From Sternotherus odoratus (taxonomy: Eukaryota; Chordata; Testudines; Kinosternidae), in the NCBI GenBank assembly GCA_032164245.1, contig JAVMKO010000005.1, forward strand, positions 46,950,193 through 47,014,192: 64,000 nt of DNA, in the 5' to 3' direction. The position numbers and the translations under genes were made by a program. Each line of letters begins with the position of its first letter. Positions within the stretch are counted from its first letter, which is position 1. A model generated the notes under the pieces. That model saw only the letters and a list, made by a program, of their open reading frames with translations, made no database searches and was not told the DNA's origin. Shown one piece after another: positions 11,040 to 21,923 of the stretch.

Positions 11040-11760
11040 GAAAAACATACACACAAGCTCTGGAATACACCCCTAGACATTTAAAACTGCCTTCACTAAA
11101 TAAGGACACCAGAGAGAGAGCTCACATCATAGAACCTGCTCCAGTACAGGGAGCCACTAAATGCTCACCCTAGTTGTCCCTGACCACCTCACACTGGAAT
11201 CCTTATGGGGTATCAGAAAACAGTTACAGCTCATACTTGAGGAGGGCTGCATCCTGAAATAAATCTTTCCCATACTTCCTCATCTGGCCTTCAGACAACC
11301 CGCCCCACCACCTTTCCAAGCTTATCATCAGAAGCAGGCTCTCCACAGACCAGGACCCACCAGCTCAAAGCAGCACCAACCCTGCCAGAATAACAGATTC
11401 AAAACCTGCAGATGTATCTTCATTCACTGCTATGATGCTCAAACCTCTCCACAATGTGCTTTTCAAGATCCATGAGTCCTATACGTGCCTATCATAACAT
11501 GGCGTATACCTCATCCTGTGCACTAAATGTCCCAACAACCACCAGGCAATCACTACGCTCTCGAATGAACTTGCACAGGAAAATGATAAAAGGCAAAAAT
11601 ATCTCATCACCTTTGAGTGAACACTTTTCACAAAGCCATGGCTCAATATTTGACCTTTTAGTCCTGGTCCTCAAAGGAAACCTGCACAACGTTTTCAAAA
11701 GACAGGCCCTCCGAGCTTAAGTTCATAACTCTCCTGGACACTAAAAACCGTGGATTTGGC

Positions 11761-11791
<31 letters not shown>

Positions 11792-12066
11792 ATGGCTCAT
11801 CATAGCAATGTGCAACGTTCCCTTACTTTCCCTCTTTGTTTTAAGTAGTCTCCTACTGCATGTATGAAACCCCTACACTAAACATTCTGTCCTGCCTTGT
11901 ATTTAGCTCGGATGCTCTGGTTACTTTCTCCAGATCAGACTAAGCACTCTGTGAAGCTTGTCCCTTCCACTAACAGAAGTTGGTCCAATAAAAGATATTT
12001 CCTCACCTATGTTCTCTTTCATATCCTGGGATATGAACAACACAGCTACAACAGTGCTACAGACAG
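11040..12066 (+). mobile_element. Penelope-like element, second family, with GIY-YIG remnant
   Basis: A + strand frame at 11454-11720 ends in SPLSEHFSQSHGSIFDLLVL, which resembles the late part of the GIY-YIG endonuclease domain of Penelope-like elements (the SEHF...H/GSI..L.V.VLKGN pattern). The following 350 bases match the 3' region of this family, with 'aacagaagttggtccaataa' and 'agatatttcctcacc', and end near 'cacagctacaacag'. A T-run (11770-11790) interrupts it. The reverse-transcriptase part is missing or too decayed to see. It differs in sequence from the Penelope family at 7616, 26139, 29191 and 41083. Confidence 0.6.
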
Positions 12067-12907
12067 AAAAAAATAATCAAACAAGCAAAATGTTAAAAAG
12101 GAATATGAAAACTTGCAGCAAAATTGAAGAAATGAGAAAAGTGCACAAGAAAGATCAATGAGTGCTCCCCAGAACCATTGTGGGGATGACACCTGAGCTG
12201 ATCATGGTGAGACGCGTTATCGCTCCATAGTTCATATTGAAGCTAGCTTTCCATTATAAGCTTTATTATTCTTGCACTTGGACACTCTCTCTCTCTCACT
12301 CATTTGTTTTTTTATTGGAAATATCATGATATTTCATTGTGTCTTATCAGAGGGCGGGTATTTTTGTGGAGACTTGGAGAAATTGTACAAATATCTTGGA
12401 TTTCAAAATTTCCACTGTTAACTTAGTTCAAAGGGTTTTATGAGGCGTTTTTTGGTCTCTCCATATCTCAGAAGTAGCCTATCCTAACAGTCAAAACTGA
12501 TTTATCTTTGGTGCTTGAAGTGTAGGAATGTCTTTTAGTATGCTTTCAAGGGTTATTATAATAATTAAAAATTTACAACTCATTTCACACAAATACTGAA
12601 ATCCGTCTAAGCCTAAAATCCAATTATAAAAGTTACTTAAACTGTTTGTCATGGTAAAAAAGCAAATGTTGCAATTTTAGTTGAAACCACCTTAACCCAT
12701 TCGTCCCTTTCCAACCCTCCCACAAGCCCCCAAATGAATGACACACATTTGATCAAATAGATTAGATTAAATAGTCTTTCCTTTGAATGAATTGATGTTT
12801 AACATTTTTAAAGAGGAATATACACAGATTATCTATACAATTAGTATTGAAATGGTAGTGCAGCTTGTTTTGATAAAGCATGTTATCAAAATGATCTCTT
12901 GTGAAGC
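12067..12907. other. Intron 1 spacer, nothing recognised
   Basis: AT-rich intron between a Penelope-like remnant and a hAT. I see no element or coding feature in it. Confidence 0.4.
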
Positions 12908-12915
12908 GCTGTGCT

Positions 12916-13598
12916 TAGGGTGACCAGATGTCCCGATTTTATCGGGACAGTCCCGATTTTAGGGGTCTTGTCCCGCGTCCCGACCTTACCTCGGTCGGGA
13001 CGCCCTTTGTCCCAATATTTGGGACCGAGGGAAGTTCGGGGAACTCAGGGCGCCGCTCACCACTTCTCTGCCTGGGGCAGCTCCCAGCAGGAGCTTGCTA
13101 GTTGGTCCCAGGCAGACACAGAGACGGGGAGGTCTTGTTGCAGGGGTGGGGCTTGCAAACAGTCCCTGGCTCTCCCCCTCCCCCTCCTCCCCTCCAGGTA
13201 GGCGGTCGGAGTTGGGTGAAGGGCCCTGTGCAGCTAGGAACTGGAGCCAGGCAGGGGCTCTGAGCTGCCGAACCATGGCAGGGGGTGCTGCGCCCGGCCC
13301 CGGAGCTGGGGGAGGGGGACATGCGCTGGCAGCGCCGCTGATCTGCAGCAGGAAGGCTGTGGCTGGAGCTGGGGGGGCTGTGCCATCGATCAGTGGCGGG
13401 GGGGGCTGCCCCAGGCCACGGGGGGGGGGGGGAGCTACGCCGCTGACCTGTGGCGGGGAACTGAGAGGGTCTCTGAGCCACCGAGGGGGGGGGGAGCGTC
13501 CGTGCTGGTGACGCATAGGGTAGGGGGGGCTGCCTGGCCCCCTCCTCAACCCCCCCCCATGTGTCCCGATATTTTGTTGTGGTGATCTGGTCACCCTA
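12916..13598. mobile_element. Non-autonomous hAT (TAGGGTGACCAGA family)
   Basis: Inverted ends TAGGGTGACCAGATG and its complement CTGGTCACCCTA are flanked by a perfect 8-bp duplication, GCTGTGCT (12908-12915 and 13599-13606). The 'cccgattttatcgggac' motif is repeated and palindromic near the left end. The interior is GC-rich with G-runs and gives a 240-codon - strand ORF that I consider spurious. A second copy lies at 27615. Confidence 0.9.
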
Positions 13599-13842
13599 GC
13601 TGTGCTCTGGAGGAATGTGTAGCAGTCAAGAGGACTGGTTCTCACCAAGACTTGTGTGGTCTTGGTGAGTTGCTTTTTTCTTAGTTTCCTGAACAGTAAA
13701 ATAGCCATAATTATTTACCCACCTCAATATGTTTTGTGAGGCTTAATTAGCTAATGACTGTATAGTGCTTTTAGTACTTTGATTTAAAAGTGTGAAGTGT
13801 CACTAGATTTTCTGTTCTGTCTAAGCACACTTTTCTATAGAG

Positions 13843-14165
13843 CAGGGGTTCCCAAATGTGTTTCATGGCTTGCTCAGGGTAAGCCCCTGGCGGGCCACGG
13901 AACACTTAGTTTACCTGACTGTCCGCAGCTACGGCCACTCCCAGCTCCCAGTGGCCGCAGTTTGCCATTCCCGGCCAATGGGAGCTACGGGAAGCAGTGG
14001 CCCAGCCCGTGCTGCTTCTCACAGATCCCATTGGCTGGGAACGGCAAACTTCGGCCACTGGGAGCTGCGAGGGAAGGAGGTGTGGACGGTCAGGTAAACT
14101 AAGCGTTCTGTGGCCTGTCAGGGGCTTACCCTGAGCAAGCTGTGGAACAAGTTTGGGAATCCTTG
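13843..14165. mobile_element. Non-autonomous hAT with ~80-bp terminal inverted repeats
   Basis: It begins CAGGGGTTCCCAAA and ends with the complement of GCAAGGATTCCCAAAC. The inverted similarity extends about 80 bp inward, including 'gcttgctcagggtaagcccc' on both arms. A perfect 8-bp duplication, CTATAGAG, flanks it (13835-13842 and 14166-14173). No coding content. Confidence 0.9.
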
Positions 14166-14173
14166 CTATAGAG

Positions 14174-15346
14174 AATTAAGACATTCTGCAGAAGCAAACT
14201 GCTTGTTAGAACTTAGAGACAGCCCACCATCTTTATCTTGGCTTTTAGATGACCGCAGGGGGGAAAAAATCAAACCAGAAGAACATTTTGTAATCCAACA
14301 GTTTCAATTAGGAAAAGTCAAATTAATTTTAAAGTATAAGCACTATTTTGGCAAAACTATCAGCTGATTTCTTTATCTCTTCCCAAAGCTAGCTTCAGTG
14401 CCCTGGGGAAGTTCTAAATTCAGTGCCCTGGGGAGTCACAGGAAATTAGGAGGAGCAACTAATTCTATCAGCTGTTTAAATTTTAGGGGATGTGAAAGGA
14501 AATTGACTCATCGTATTTAAAATTAAGTGCTTACAATTTTCAATGCAAAAATATTTGACTGACTCAGCCAGGAGGTGGTTTCCTATTACTGGCCAAAAAC
14601 TTGGCTGCTCTTTAAGCCAGTTTATCTGGCTATCAGCCGCTGGAAATTTAAGACATGAGGCAAATGTAGATTCAAAAATTAAGTCAGTGTCCAGTTACAC
14701 TCCAAGGAAAAGTGCTGTAGAAAACTTTGTGAATGACACCATTTCCCAACCTATAGCTGTAGAGAGCCAGGTGCAGTTGAAAATATTATATGCCCAGCAT
14801 ATGTACTTTTCTAGGTGAACTAAAGCTTGCTTGGCAAGATCCAAAAATGGAAGTGAAGGATGGATAGCAGATGCATCTGATTGTAGCAGCCTCTGGAGGT
14901 AGAGAACACTAACTGAGAGAATGTGCTTCTCCCTGTTAGCACACTTGCCACAGAAAATAGAGCCTCAACTACGATCTAGGGACAGGACCTTAGAATGGAA
15001 TTCCAGCCTTTTTCTCAGTTGAAGTTGGGAGGGGATATGGATGGTCCAATATCTTATATCATTCTTCTGTCTGGATTTAGTTCTCTATCAGGGGTCAGGT
15101 AAAGTTTCCCAGCCCCTCTGTAAGTGACTGTGGAGGAAATGGAGAAATTCAGGGAATAACATAGGAAAGAAATAATGTGGAATTTTTGGAACAAGAAATG
15201 GGATAAGGGAAGAGTTAAATGCCACAATACAGGGAGAGAGAACTGGGGACAGATTTTTTTTTTAAAAGTCACACTGAAAAGACTATAGGAATGCCATGAT
15301 CTATTATAGACTATAAAGTAAAATGAAGGCTGTAAGGAGATGATGT
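14174..15346. other. Intron 1 spacer, nothing recognised
   Basis: About 1.2 kb with a short direct repeat of 'tcagtgccctgggga' (14396 and 14420) and no recognisable mobile element or gene. Confidence 0.4.
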
Positions 15347-15354
15347 AACAAAAG

Positions 15355-15882
15355 CAGGGGTCTCCAACATGCGGCCCGGGGGCCACATGCGGCCCGCAAA
15401 GCCCTTCCCTGCGGCCCGCCAAGCTTCCTGGCGCCCCTCCCCCCCCCCCCCCCCCCCCCGGTCCCCCCATAGCAGTTTGCAGGACGGAGGGGCCAGAAGT
15501 GGAGGCTTCTCTGCTGCCTGGCTGGGCCTCGTGTGTTTCTAGCTCTGGACTTCCTAGATTGCTCTTGCTTTGTTTGCCAAACAGCTGTTGGTGGTGCCTA
15601 GTGCTTTCCAGGAGGGAATGGGGAGCTGCGTGCTCAGAGGAGGAGGTGGGGCAGGGGTGGGACCTCTTGGAAGGGGTCGAGTGGGGGCGGAGCCGGGGCA
15701 GCAAGGGCGGGGTGTGTGTCAGTGGTGCGGCCCTCGGACCAGTGCACTAGTCCTCATGGAAGGGGTGGAGTGGGGGCACAGCCGGGGCAGCGAGGGTATG
15801 TGTGTGTGTCAGTGGTGCGGCCCTCGAGCCAGTGCACTAGTCCTCATGCGGCCCTCATGGTCATTTGAGTTTGAGACCCCTG
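15355..15882. mobile_element. Non-autonomous hAT (CAGGGGTCTC family)
   Basis: The left end is CAGGGGTCTCCAACATGCGG and the right end is the complement of CAGGGGTCTCAAACTC. A perfect 8-bp duplication, AACAAAAG, flanks it (15347-15354 and 15883-15890). The interior has repeated 'gcggccc' words and two direct copies of a segment ending 'ccagtgcactagtcctcatg' near 15740 and 15830. Confidence 0.9.
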
Positions 15883-16000
15883 AACAAAAGGAACCTTATA
15901 CAGGATGTCCAAATACAGTAAAACCCCGATTTAACGGACTTCGGATGCAACGGACAAAATTTATGAGCAAGTCCGATGCATCCAAAATCCATTTTTTAGG

Positions 16001-16965
16001 GGGCTGGCTGCTGGCTCCCCGCTGCCGCCCGGGTCCAGGCGGCGGGCGGGCTGACTGCCGGCTCCCCGCTGCCGCCCGGGTCCAGGCGGCGGGCGGGCTG
16101 ACTGCCGGCTCCCCGCTGCCTCCCCGGCCCAGGCGGCGGGCGGGCTGGCTGCCGGCTCCCCGCTGCCTCCCCGGCCCAGGCGGCGGGCGGGCTGGCTGCC
16201 GGCTCCCCGCTGCCTCCCCGGTCCAGGCGGCGGGCGGGCTGGCTGCCGGCTCCCCGCTGCCTCCCCGGTCCAGGCGGCGGGCGGGCTGGCTGCCGGCTCC
16301 CCGCTGCCTCCCCGGTCCAGGCGGCGGGCGGGCTGGCTGCCGGCTCCCCGCTGCCTCCCCGGTCCAGGCGGCGGGCGGGCTGGCTGCCGGCTCCCCGCTG
16401 CCTCCCCGGTCCAGGCGGCGGGCGGGCTGGCTGCCGGCTCCCCGCTGCCTCCCCGGTCCAGGCGGCGGGCGGGCTGGCTGCCGGCTCCCCGCTGCCTCCC
16501 CGGTCCAGGCGGCGGGCGGGCTGGCTGCCGGCTCCCCGCTGCCTCCCCGGTCCAGGCGGCGGGCGGGCTGGCTGCCGGCTCCCCGCTGCCTCCCCGGTCC
16601 AGGCGGCGGGCGGGCTGGCTGCCGGCTCCCCGCTGCCTCCCCGGTCCAGGCGGCGGGCGGGCTGGCTGCCGGCTCCCCGCTGCCTCCCCGGTCCAGGCGG
16701 CGGGCGGGCTGGCTGCCGGCTCCCCGCTGCCTCCCCGGTCCAGGCGGCGGGCGGGCTGGCTGCCGGCTCCCCGCTGCCTCCCCGGTCCAGGCGGCGGGCG
16801 GGCTGGCTGCCGGCTCCCCGCTGCCTCCCCGGTCCAGGCGGCGGGCGGGCTGGCTGCCGGCTCCCCGCTGCCTCCCCGGTCCAGGCGGCGGGCGGGCTGG
16901 CTGCCGGCTCCCCGCTGCCTCCCCGGTCCAGGCGGCGGGCGGGCTGGCTGCCGGCTCCCGCCCGG
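16001..16965. repeat. GC-rich minisatellite, about 20 copies of a 47-bp unit
   Basis: 'ccaggcggcgggcgggctg' recurs every 47 bases from about 16035 to 16928, about 20 units with very little divergence after the first three. The unit has no stop codon in any of the six frames and 47 is not a multiple of 3. Each strand therefore stays open in all frames, giving artefact ORFs of 484 codons (+) and 436 codons (-). Confidence 0.95.
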
Positions 16966-17090
16966 GTCCCGGCTGCTGGCTGCCGCCCGGGTCCCAGCAG
17001 CCGGGACCCGGGCGGGCGGGTTGACTGCTCCCGCCCTGGTCCCAGCAGCCAGGACCCGGGCGGGCTGGCTCCCGGCTGCCGTGATAAGTT

Positions 17091-17241
17091 AAACCTCGAT
17101 ATAACGGACTAATTCGGGCGAGGGGGTGTCCGTTAAAGCCGAAAGTCCTGTTATTTAATAATTTAAAAAAATTATTAAATAACGGACTTTCGGCTTTAAC
17201 GGACACCCCCTCGCCCGAATTAGTCCGTTATATCGAGGTTT
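17091..17241. repeat. Near-perfect hairpin with ~74-bp arms
   Basis: Bases 17091-17164 are the reverse complement of 17168-17241 except for about one single-base indel. The loop is only a few A residues. Both arms are the end sequence of the surrounding pogo-like element, so this looks like an inverted duplication of the transposon end. Confidence 0.9.
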
Positions 17242-17277
17242 TACTGTATATGTAATGAAAATCTCAATGACATAGTC

Positions 17278-17570
17278 CAGGAGTTCGCAACCTTTCAGAA
17301 GCGGTGTGCCGAGTCTTCATTTATTCACTCTAATGTAAGGTTTTGCATGCCATTAATACATTTTAACGTTTTTAGAAGGTCGTTTTCTATAAGTCTTTAA
17401 TATATAACTAAACTGTTTGTTGTATGTAAAGTAAATAAGGTTTTTAAAATGTTTAAGAAGCTTCCTTTAAAATGAAATTAAAATGCAGAACCCCCCAGAC
17501 CGGTGGCCAGGACTCGGGCAGTGTGAGTGCCACTGAAAATCAGCTTGCATGCCGTCTTCGGCTACCCCTG
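17278..17570. mobile_element. Non-autonomous hAT
   Basis: The left end CAGGAGTTCGCAACC is matched by the right end 'gctacccctg'. A perfect 8-bp duplication, ACATAGTC, flanks it (17270-17277 and 17571-17578). The interior is AT-rich with no coding content. Confidence 0.85.
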
Positions 17571-17578
17571 ACATAGTC

Positions 17579-18440
17579 CATTCATCCTGCATGACTTCTA
17601 GATTAAAATGATGGAAAACAAGAATTGGGTGGGGAAAAACTAGAGGCACAAGTTCTTGCTCCACATCCTGTGCAGTGATGTGCAATATTGAAACTCCTTC
17701 TGCATATATCATGGTCGTGTCCCTTCTTTCAGAAATCTTGGTAAGAGATAAATATTGCACTGGTAGAATTGCAAGGACTAAAAGGGCTAGTATTCCAGAA
17801 TGTAATTTATCAGGAGTTGTTACTTGACTTCCCACCAATAAATTACTGTAAAGAGTTAATTGTGACTCTGTCTGCTAGACTTGTGATTTTGGGGGGTTGG
17901 CATGTCTTCACAGTTGGAGATCTAGCCAAGAAATGGAAAAAGTGAGACAGTAAATATAGCCAACTTACCATCTAGCCTCTTTTTAAATATATTCATGAAA
18001 ACAATACCAGCATGTGGCCAAACCATTCTCACTGGCAACTTGTCAATTTGTATGAGAGAATCAGACCCTTCCTTGAAGTAAATATGCTAAGGAAAATTTT
18101 CCTGAATCTGTGAATACTGAGTGTGACTTTAGGGAATATTCACACTTTATTTTTTCCGTATGTTGGGCTTACTGTTCTCAGTAATGTGTGTTTTCTATTA
18201 AGTGATGGCTACCAAATAGACTAACCCTTCCATCATCTAATTTTCTTCTTACCTAAAGAAAATTACCTTTATGACTAGTTGTTATTGGGAAGTGTTTGCA
18301 CTAGGCAACTTTCTGAATAATCTTACCCCTAATTTACAGAATTTCACCTGGTTCATTCCCTGATATTTCTCCTCTCTTGGGGTACTATTCCACTATCTCA
18401 CCTAAGTCTCATTCTTTTTTGAGTGTCCTCTGCATATTAT
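17579..18440. other. Intron 1 spacer, nothing recognised
   Basis: Unremarkable AT-rich intron. A 123-codon - strand ORF (17467-17838) overlaps the end of the adjacent hAT and has no recognisable motif. Confidence 0.35.
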
Positions 18441-19500
18441 CACTCATGGGATGCTCTGACTGGTACAGCCTGAGCAGTAGAACTCCGGCTTCAATGCCTT
18501 TCTTACCCTTTTCTTCAGTAAATGTCAAATGTTTCTGGGTCATGGCATAAAAAGGGATGGTGCTCCAGCTGCTTCATTTCCTTCCAACCATGACTGGCTG
18601 AACGAAAGTGGATCTGTTCTGGAATACTGCCAGATCTGCACAATTACTAGTTAGTTTAGTTATAATTTAGATTTAACTTAGAAAAGTCCTTGGTGCCAAA
18701 ATGGGATAACCGAAGACAAAAAAGCCCAGATTTGTGAGCTTCATTTCATGTCCAGCTGTGTTTCGGGTGTCCACTACACATGCAAGATGTTTATTGTGTT
18801 TGAGTGAAGGACATTTCCCTTCAAAATGTTTGCTTTGCTTGACCTTCATGATGTGAGCGAAGAAGGAAAGACCGAAGAAGCTCCAGGCCATCTTACTTCA
18901 GAAAGCTCAGTCAGCACAATTGACTGGAACGGAGAGACAGCAAACCTCCAAAAAGTCTCAGAGACTGCCATTGTCTGAGCAAGTATGGAGGAAGAAAAAG
19001 TAAATACAGTAAAACCTAGATTTAACGGACTTTGGATGCAACGGACAAAATTTTAAAGAAAGTCTGATGCATCCGAAATCCATTTGTCGAGGGCTGGCTG
19101 CCGGCTCACGGCTGCCGCCCGGCTCCCTACAGCAGGCGGGCTGGCTGGCGGGTCTCGGGAGCCAGGACCCGTGCGGGCTAGCTCCCGGCTGCCGCCCGGG
19201 TCCAGGAATTAGTCCGTTAAATGGAGGTTTTACTGAACTCATCTTTGGCACAGAGTACTAAGGAATCTGTTAGAGGAAAGGATCCAAAGATCAAGACTAT
19301 TGCATACATACAGTACCTAGACTCTGTCTCTAGGGCCAATCCACAAGAGAAGAACAAGGCTATTGCAGTGACTGCAAAGACTCCATCCTTGCTAGTGTCG
19401 GCCTCCAATCTATGCAAAAAAAGGCCCATCAAGTCTGGGTGTATTTAAAGAACATTGCCCCAGTAAGGAGACTCTAAAATCAGGAGAGACTCTCTTTAGA
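18441..19500 (+). mobile_element. DIRS-like retrotransposon, part 1 (ORF1/gag-like)
   Basis: A + strand reading from about 18740 gives a zinc-knuckle-like C-x2-C-x4-H-x4-C-x2-C (CLLCLSEGHFPSKCLLC, roughly 18798-18848). It is followed by an in-frame stop and a basic segment typical of DIRS ORF1. The reading resumes after the pogo-like insertion (19007-19235) with a Lys/Ser-rich stretch to about 19450. The upstream 200 bases are tentatively included. This is the leftmost piece of one element that continues at 19850, 21189, 23756 and 25545. Confidence 0.6.
19007..19235. mobile_element. Short pogo/Tigger-like element inside the DIRS-like element
   Basis: The ends CAGTAAAACCTAGATTTAAC and the complement of CAGTAAAACCTCCATTTAAC match the larger element at 15916. 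TA precedes the left end; the right flank is AA, so the duplication is not intact. Only 229 bp long, it has one GC-rich core unit where the larger copy has about twenty. Confidence 0.75.
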
Positions 19501-19524
19501 TCTGATTGTTTTGAATACAGAAGA

Positions 19525-19843
19525 AAAGGAAGTATTTTTTTTTCCACATAATGCACAGTCAACTTGAGGAAATCTTTATCAGTGGATTTTTGTGAAGGCC
19601 AACACTATATCAGGGTTCAAAAAAGAACTAGATAAGTTCATGGAGAATAGTTCCATCAGTGGCAATTAGCCAAGATGGACAGGGATGGTGTCCTTAGCCT
19701 GTTTGTCAGAGGCTGGGAATGAACGACAGGGAATGGTTTACCTGATGATTACCTGTTGATTCCTTACAGGGCATTGGCCACTGTCGGAAAGCAGGATATT
19801 GGACAAGATGGTCCAGTATGGCCATTCTTATGTTCTATACTTT
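19525..19843 (+). mobile_element. CR1 LINE 3' end inside the DIRS-like element
   Basis: A CR1 3' terminal segment with 'gggttcaaaaaagaactaga', 'ggcattggccactgtcggaa' and a terminal 'ggccattcttatgttcta'. It separates the ORF1-like and reverse-transcriptase parts of the DIRS-like element. Confidence 0.8.
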
Positions 19844-19849
19844 CTTCAA

Positions 19850-20435
19850 GACAACAGATTTGACATGAGGACACAGAGCTGCAGTTCAGTATTGTTAGAC
19901 ACTTTTATGCTCCTCCCTGCCCATTTGGGGACTGCTGTTCCTATTTGGTGTCAGGGCAATCAGTAACATCAAACAGGTGGATTCTAGAGAAGAATGCATA
20001 TGATTACTCCATACAGTTCAAAATTTTCTTGTCCCAAGCCTATCTTCCCCTCCCCTTCTCCCAACCAGGGATGCAATTCAAGAGAGCCGAAGAGTTTGGT
20101 TTCCTGTTTGTCAAGGGCAAGCAAAGGGGTTCCTCCTAAGCATAAGGTTTTTATTTGCATTATTTCTTAATTCTGAGGAAAAGATGGTGGCTCTGGCTCC
20201 ATTTTAGATCTCAGAAAATGAAACAACTTTATAAAATTTTTGTTTCCGCATGTTGTTTCTAGTTTCTATAAGCCCCTTCTCTTTCCCTCCAGGATTGATT
20301 TGCACCTTTTGGATTGAAAGGATAAATATTTCAATAAGACCATGCCATCAAATGTATCTATGTTTTATGTTGGGAGAGAACCACTTTTAGAACAGAGTCC
20401 TATGCTTTAATCTGTTCTTGGCTCCAAGGGTATTT
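19850..20435 (+). mobile_element. DIRS-like retrotransposon, part 2 (start of reverse transcriptase)
   Basis: The frame at 19945-20139 and its continuation encode SVTSNRWILE, then a DYSIQF motif, then a YLHYFLILRK stretch. This fits the entry to the DIRS reverse-transcriptase domain (tsDrWVL..GYsiqF...yFLIpKK). Reading on through 20235-20425 gives further RT-like sequence (KCIYVLCW near the end) with frameshifts. The segment stops at the DNA transposon inserted at 20436. Confidence 0.65.
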
Positions 20436-21188
20436 TACTCCTGGGGGAATTCTGAGCCAAAAAAATAAAAATTCGGCACACAATATTTAAAAAATTATGC
20501 ATATTTTACTGTCAAAATAACACAGTATCCTCATGCCAGTTTCAATTTTGTGGGTACTGTTTTTTAAAATGTTTAACAATACGGACAACACGAGATTCTG
20601 GAAATGTTTTTTGGCATAGATTTCTAATTAGGCATTTTAATAGAGAACACTAAGTAATTTATTTAAACTACAATACAGAAATGTATTTCTCACACCCCTC
20701 AGAAACAGAGCAAAGGTTTGGGGGAGTTGAGTAATGGAGTAGCTGAGGGAGAGGGAAAATTGCTGGGAAGGAGCCTGGTTGTGAGCTTGGAGGGTTGTTG
20801 GGTGTGGGGGAGAGAAGTATGGAACAGGGTTTTTTGGTGGGAAGGGATTGTTAGGGAGCTTCTACCATGCAGACCCTGGCTGATCCTTAGCTTCTGTCAT
20901 TCAGTCAGGCACATCTGCCTCTCTCCCCATGTATCCCTTCACTCCCACTCAGCAACTACCCATCCCATGTTTCCATGCACCCCCCTTCTGTGTGTCCCTG
21001 CGACTCCGCTCTGCTGCCCCAAAGGCTGCTCTTTGTTCTGATGCCACAGCAGTCCTGGTGGGCGAAAGGAGTAACTGCAGCACCTTTACAGCAGAAGGTG
21101 TTTTCTGGGGGGGTGGGGGTAGGGAGGGGTGTGTGTGTGTCGCATGAATTGTGAGCGTGCGCACTGCTGCAAGATTCCCTCATAAGTA
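20436..21188. mobile_element. Non-autonomous DNA transposon inside the DIRS-like element
   Basis: The left end TACTCCTGGGGGAATTCTG is matched by the right end, whose complement is TACTTATGAGGGAATCTTG. GTATTT flanks both sides (20430-20435 and 21189-21194). The superfamily is not clear. The interior holds a G-rich segment (20710-20850) and a C-rich segment with no convincing ORF. It interrupts the reverse-transcriptase region of the DIRS-like element. Confidence 0.6.
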
Positions 21189-21923
21189 GTATTTACAGAA
21201 TATCTGTCTTCGGCAGCATATGTAAGCAAGTGGGATTTTTGTATATCCATACCTAGACTATTGGCTAATGAAAGTATTATTGGGGAAGAAAAGATTACAT
21301 AGGATGTAAAGCAGATATGTTTACTTTTTGCCAATCTGGGTTAATGCAAAAATCACTGTCCAGTGCGGAGGATTCCTTTCATAGTGACCAGACTGGACTT
21401 CATTGTGGTCAAAGCCTTTCTTTCCAAAGAAAGGTTTGTAAAAATAAAATTGGCTGTACTTCTCCTGCAGTCTCTATAACAGATGTTATTCCTCTCCCCT
21501 TTGGTTGATGGGTCTTTCAGTGAGTGACCATCCCCCCATTCATCTCTGAATGAGGGAACTACAGCACTGGTTATTTATCAGCTACAAATCAGGCATAGAT
21601 TTGCATAAAGAATTCAAACTTCTACAGCAGATATTAACATAAAGTGGTGGACGGAAGGGTTGAAACGTAAGAGAGTATAGCCTTCGGTCTTCCTATCCTA
21701 TCATTAATAGTCACCACAGATGTATCTACTCTGGAATGGGAGACTTACCATCGGGGGCCTGGTCACTAGGAGACAGAAACTTTAGTGCTCTGGAATTGAG
21801 AGCAATTAGATGGGCTCTAAAATCACTTCTGCCTTGCGTAAGAAACCGTGGTTCAAATGATGACAGACAATAAAACAGCATTATATTATCTAAACAGGCA
21901 AGGGGAGAACCCATTCTCTAGAG
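21189..21923 (+). mobile_element. DIRS-like retrotransposon, part 3 (RT end and RNase H)
   Basis: The first 170 bases read as the end of a DIRS reverse transcriptase in shifted frames. At 21840-21910 the + strand encodes VVQMMTDNKTALYYLNRQGE, a very good match to the catalytic end of DIRS RNase H (vqi.TDNtTavaYiNrqGG). The upstream frame has the LELRAI-like segment with stops. The piece ends at the hAT inserted at 21924. Confidence 0.75.

Larger units (their letters stand above)
15916..17246. mobile_element. Pogo/Tigger-like DNA transposon carrying a minisatellite
   Basis: The ends are CAGTAAAACCCCGATTTAAC and the complement of CAGTAAAACCTCGATATAAC, with TA on both sides (15914-15915 and 17247-17248), as in Tc1/mariner pogo elements. 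The middle is a 47-bp tandem repeat (16001-16965). The right end is a near-perfect hairpin (17091-17241) made of an inverted second copy of the end. A shorter relative without the minisatellite lies at 19007-19235. No transposase is present. Confidence 0.8.

Noticed and set aside
12911..13708. 240-codon - strand ORF and opposing frames
   Set aside because: They overlap a hAT (12916-13598), run past its end and have low-complexity composition.
15570..17206. Long ORFs of 484 codons (+) and 436 codons (-) with Pro/Gly/Arg-rich repeats
   Set aside because: They are produced by a 47-bp minisatellite with no stop codon in any frame inside a pogo-like transposon. No start context, splice sites or conserved domain.
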